The notes beneath the pieces are model-generated. The model did not search any database. It was given only the letters and a program-made list of their open reading frames with translations, and was not told the origin of the DNA. Shown here piece by piece: positions 6,581 to 8,178 of a DNA stretch of 8,178 nucleotides. The position numbers and the translations under genes were made by a program. The stretch lies in contig CAMDJY010000058.1 in NCBI GenBank assembly GCA_945901145.1, positions 1-8,178 on the forward strand. Reading direction: 5' to 3'. Source of the DNA: Legionella genomosp. 1 (GTDB lineage: Bacteria; Pseudomonadota; Gammaproteobacteria; Legionellales; Legionellaceae). How positions within the stretch are numbered: the stretch's first letter is position 1; each line of letters opens with the position of its first letter.

Positions 6581-8178
6581 ATGGTTAAAAGTTGTTTGTC
6601 ATATATAGCTTTTATAATATCTTCGAGCAGCTTTGCTCTTCCTTTTAACGTAACAATTAAAGAAAATACAATATTACCAACTGCTGTTTATCCTGATAAC
6701 CCGGTCAGAGCGTATTATAAAGTTGAGAATAACACCAATATAGTTAGAAAAAATAATTATGTTAAATACTTACCTCCAAATGTTACGCAAATAACCAAGG
6801 ATCCAACTTTTCCGGATACTTGTGGTACCCGTTTTAGTTTAGCGCCAAAAGGTCAATCTGGCAGTAGCTGTACACTTCAGTTAAGTGTTAGCGGCGCGGT
6901 ATTCGCTAATGACCAAATTCAAGCCCATCATTTATTTGTTTGTTTTCCAGAAGGAAAAACTTGTGCATCAACCCAAAATAGTTTAAATGTAACACAAGAA
7001 CAGTATGGAAAATATGGTGTATTTGAAAGCAGTTCTTCGGCTGGAAGCGACTTAACAAAAAGCGATCTACAATCTAATTTTACGGATACGATAGTATGTC
7101 CTGGTGATCTGGCAACAAATTACTCAACACTATGTGATGACAATGCCTATTACCTTAATAACGATCCTACTTTCGGGTTAAGTACAATTGGTACAACTAC
7201 TGATAATTATGTTTCATCAAAAAGCGTTGCTGAAGTGCAGCGTGTCGCAATAAAATATACAAGTCCAGGCTTGCATGTCGCAGGTAGTCAAATACCTACC
7301 GTAGAGGCTTCCGGTTTAATTTTAATTCCTAAAATTGCCGCGGACGAAATTAAAGGAATTCTTCTTTATTACCACCCAACAATTTTATCGAAATGCGGAG
7401 TTCCCTCCGGAATAAACAACGGTGAGTCAAGTAATTGTAAAGCAAACACTAAAGATACTCAAAACATACTTGCAGCAACTTGGGCAACTTCCGGTTATAT
7501 TGTTATTGCTCCAGATTATTTAGGCCAAGGTGAAAATAGTGAAAGCGTCCACTCACACAATCTTTTTCCTCAATACCAATCTATTAATGGCATATATATG
7601 CTTCCCGCTGCAGCAACTTATTTGCAACAAAAAGGAATTGATGTAAGTAAAATTAAAAATTTAGTAATTAGTGCTTACTCTGAAGGTTCAGTATATGCAT
7701 TATGGGCATCTAGATTACTACAAAGTTCTTTATCGTCGGTAATTGAGAACTTAGGACTTGAGTTGAAACACACATTTGGTATGTCAGGTTTATATAATCA
7801 AAGCGGCGTAGATACACCCTTTTATTTTAGTAACGTTGATAACACCGCTACTTCATCGGGGCCAACTGAAGATAACATCTATCATTTATCACCAGGCTGT
7901 ATCGCTGATGGCAGCCCATCATCAGCAACAGTTTGTGGTGATTCAGGGTACCTTACACCTTCGGCAGCACTTTCTTTAGCAAGAGTTGCAATCGCTCAAG
8001 GAAAAATTTATTCGGCAGTAGATTTAAACACTTATATTACCTACTCCGCAACCACTGCGCCATACGAAGCTTACATGCCTTCAGATTTTGCAGATCAAAC
8101 CACTTGTATTGATCCTGCAGATATAACTCGCGTATATTCACCTAACACATATAGCTACAAATCATGTCAAGATGTATT
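6581..8178 (+). CDS. Secreted two-domain protein: beta-rich N-terminal domain plus alpha/beta-hydrolase (secretory-lipase-like), 3'-truncated
   Basis: The frame is open from the ATG at 6581 to the last base (532 full codons, no stop), so the C-terminus lies outside the window. Residues 1-19 are a Sec signal peptide (hydrophobic YIAFII, cleavage after SFA). Residues about 20-135 look like a beta-sandwich domain: a YYKVENNT strand, VKYLPPNVTQIT, and Cys pairs 81/97 and 121/128 that could form disulfides. From about 215 there is an alpha/beta-hydrolase pattern: SGLILIPK, then GILLYYHP, then YIVIAPDYLGQGEN (Asp312), then the probable nucleophile elbow SAYSEGS with Ser367. The elbow reads AxSxG instead of GxSxG. 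The acid and His of the triad are not identified; the His is probably beyond the window end. The family nearest by eye is the secretory lipase/esterase group. Isoleucine ATA codons are frequent (13, against 5 in the longer ptsP part), unlike the core genes. Export is well supported; the substrate is unknown. Confidence 0.8.
   Translation, partial: MVKSCLSYIAFIISSSSFALPFNVTIKENTILPTAVYPDNPVRAYYKVENNTNIVRKNNYVKYLPPNVTQITKDPTFPDTCGTRFSLAPKGQSGSSCTLQLSVSGAVFANDQIQAHHLFVCFPEGKTCASTQNSLNVTQEQYGKYGVFESSSSAGSDLTKSDLQSNFTDTIVCPGDLATNYSTLCDDNAYYLNNDPTFGLSTIGTTTDNYVSSKSVAEVQRVAIKYTSPGLHVAGSQIPTVEASGLILIPKIAADEIKGILLYYHPTILSKCGVPSGINNGESSNCKANTKDTQNILAATWATSGYIVIAPDYLGQGENSESVHSHNLFPQYQSINGIYMLPAAATYLQQKGIDVSKIKNLVISAYSEGSVYALWASRLLQSSLSSVIENLGLELKHTFGMSGLYNQSGVDTPFYFSNVDNTATSSGPTEDNIYHLSPGCIADGSPSSATVCGDSGYLTPSAALSLARVAIAQGKIYSAVDLNTYITYSATTAPYEAYMPSDFADQTTCIDPADITRVYSPNTYSYKSCQDV

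Overview
The window looks like chromosomal DNA from a moderately AT-rich gammaproteobacterium, most likely of the Legionellales (Legionella/Coxiella-type). The main support is the gene order ptsP-lgt-thyA, which is conserved in gammaproteobacteria (E. coli has rppH-ptsP-lgt-thyA). The Legionellales guess rests on what follows: an exported papain-like protease, a patatin-like phospholipase and a secreted two-domain alpha/beta-hydrolase, a mix typical of that order. The order-level call is inference; I cannot name a genus.

Layout. Positions 1-3553 hold a compact same-strand housekeeping operon. It starts with the 3' part of ptsP (enzyme I of the nitrogen PTS, cut by the window start), followed after 21 bp by lgt (lipoprotein diacylglyceryl transferase). 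lgt overlaps thyA (thymidylate synthase) by 50 bp. After a 78-bp gap with a plausible promoter comes an exported C1-family (papain-like) peptidase at 3632-4717. It converges tail to tail with a small minus-strand gene (4714-5223) for a helical, probably PriC-like protein, and both stop codons lie within the same four bases. An 87-bp divergent region with promoters on both strands and a 14-bp dyad separates that gene from a patatin-like phospholipase (5311-6420). A 160-bp gap with a promoter candidate then leads into a long reading frame, 6581 to the window end, still open after 532 codons. It encodes an exported protein with a Cys-paired beta-rich N-terminal domain and an alpha/beta-hydrolase (secretory-lipase-like) domain.

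How the genes fit together. The first three genes are core metabolism: PTS-Ntr signalling, lipoprotein maturation and dTMP synthesis. The rest look accessory: three unrelated hydrolases, two with Sec signal peptides, and one small possible replication-restart protein. I see no RNA genes, CRISPR arrays, insertion sequences, tRNA-type attachment sites or convincing rho-independent terminators. I found no clear multi-gene novel system. The most novel item is the truncated secreted hydrolase at the 3' end.
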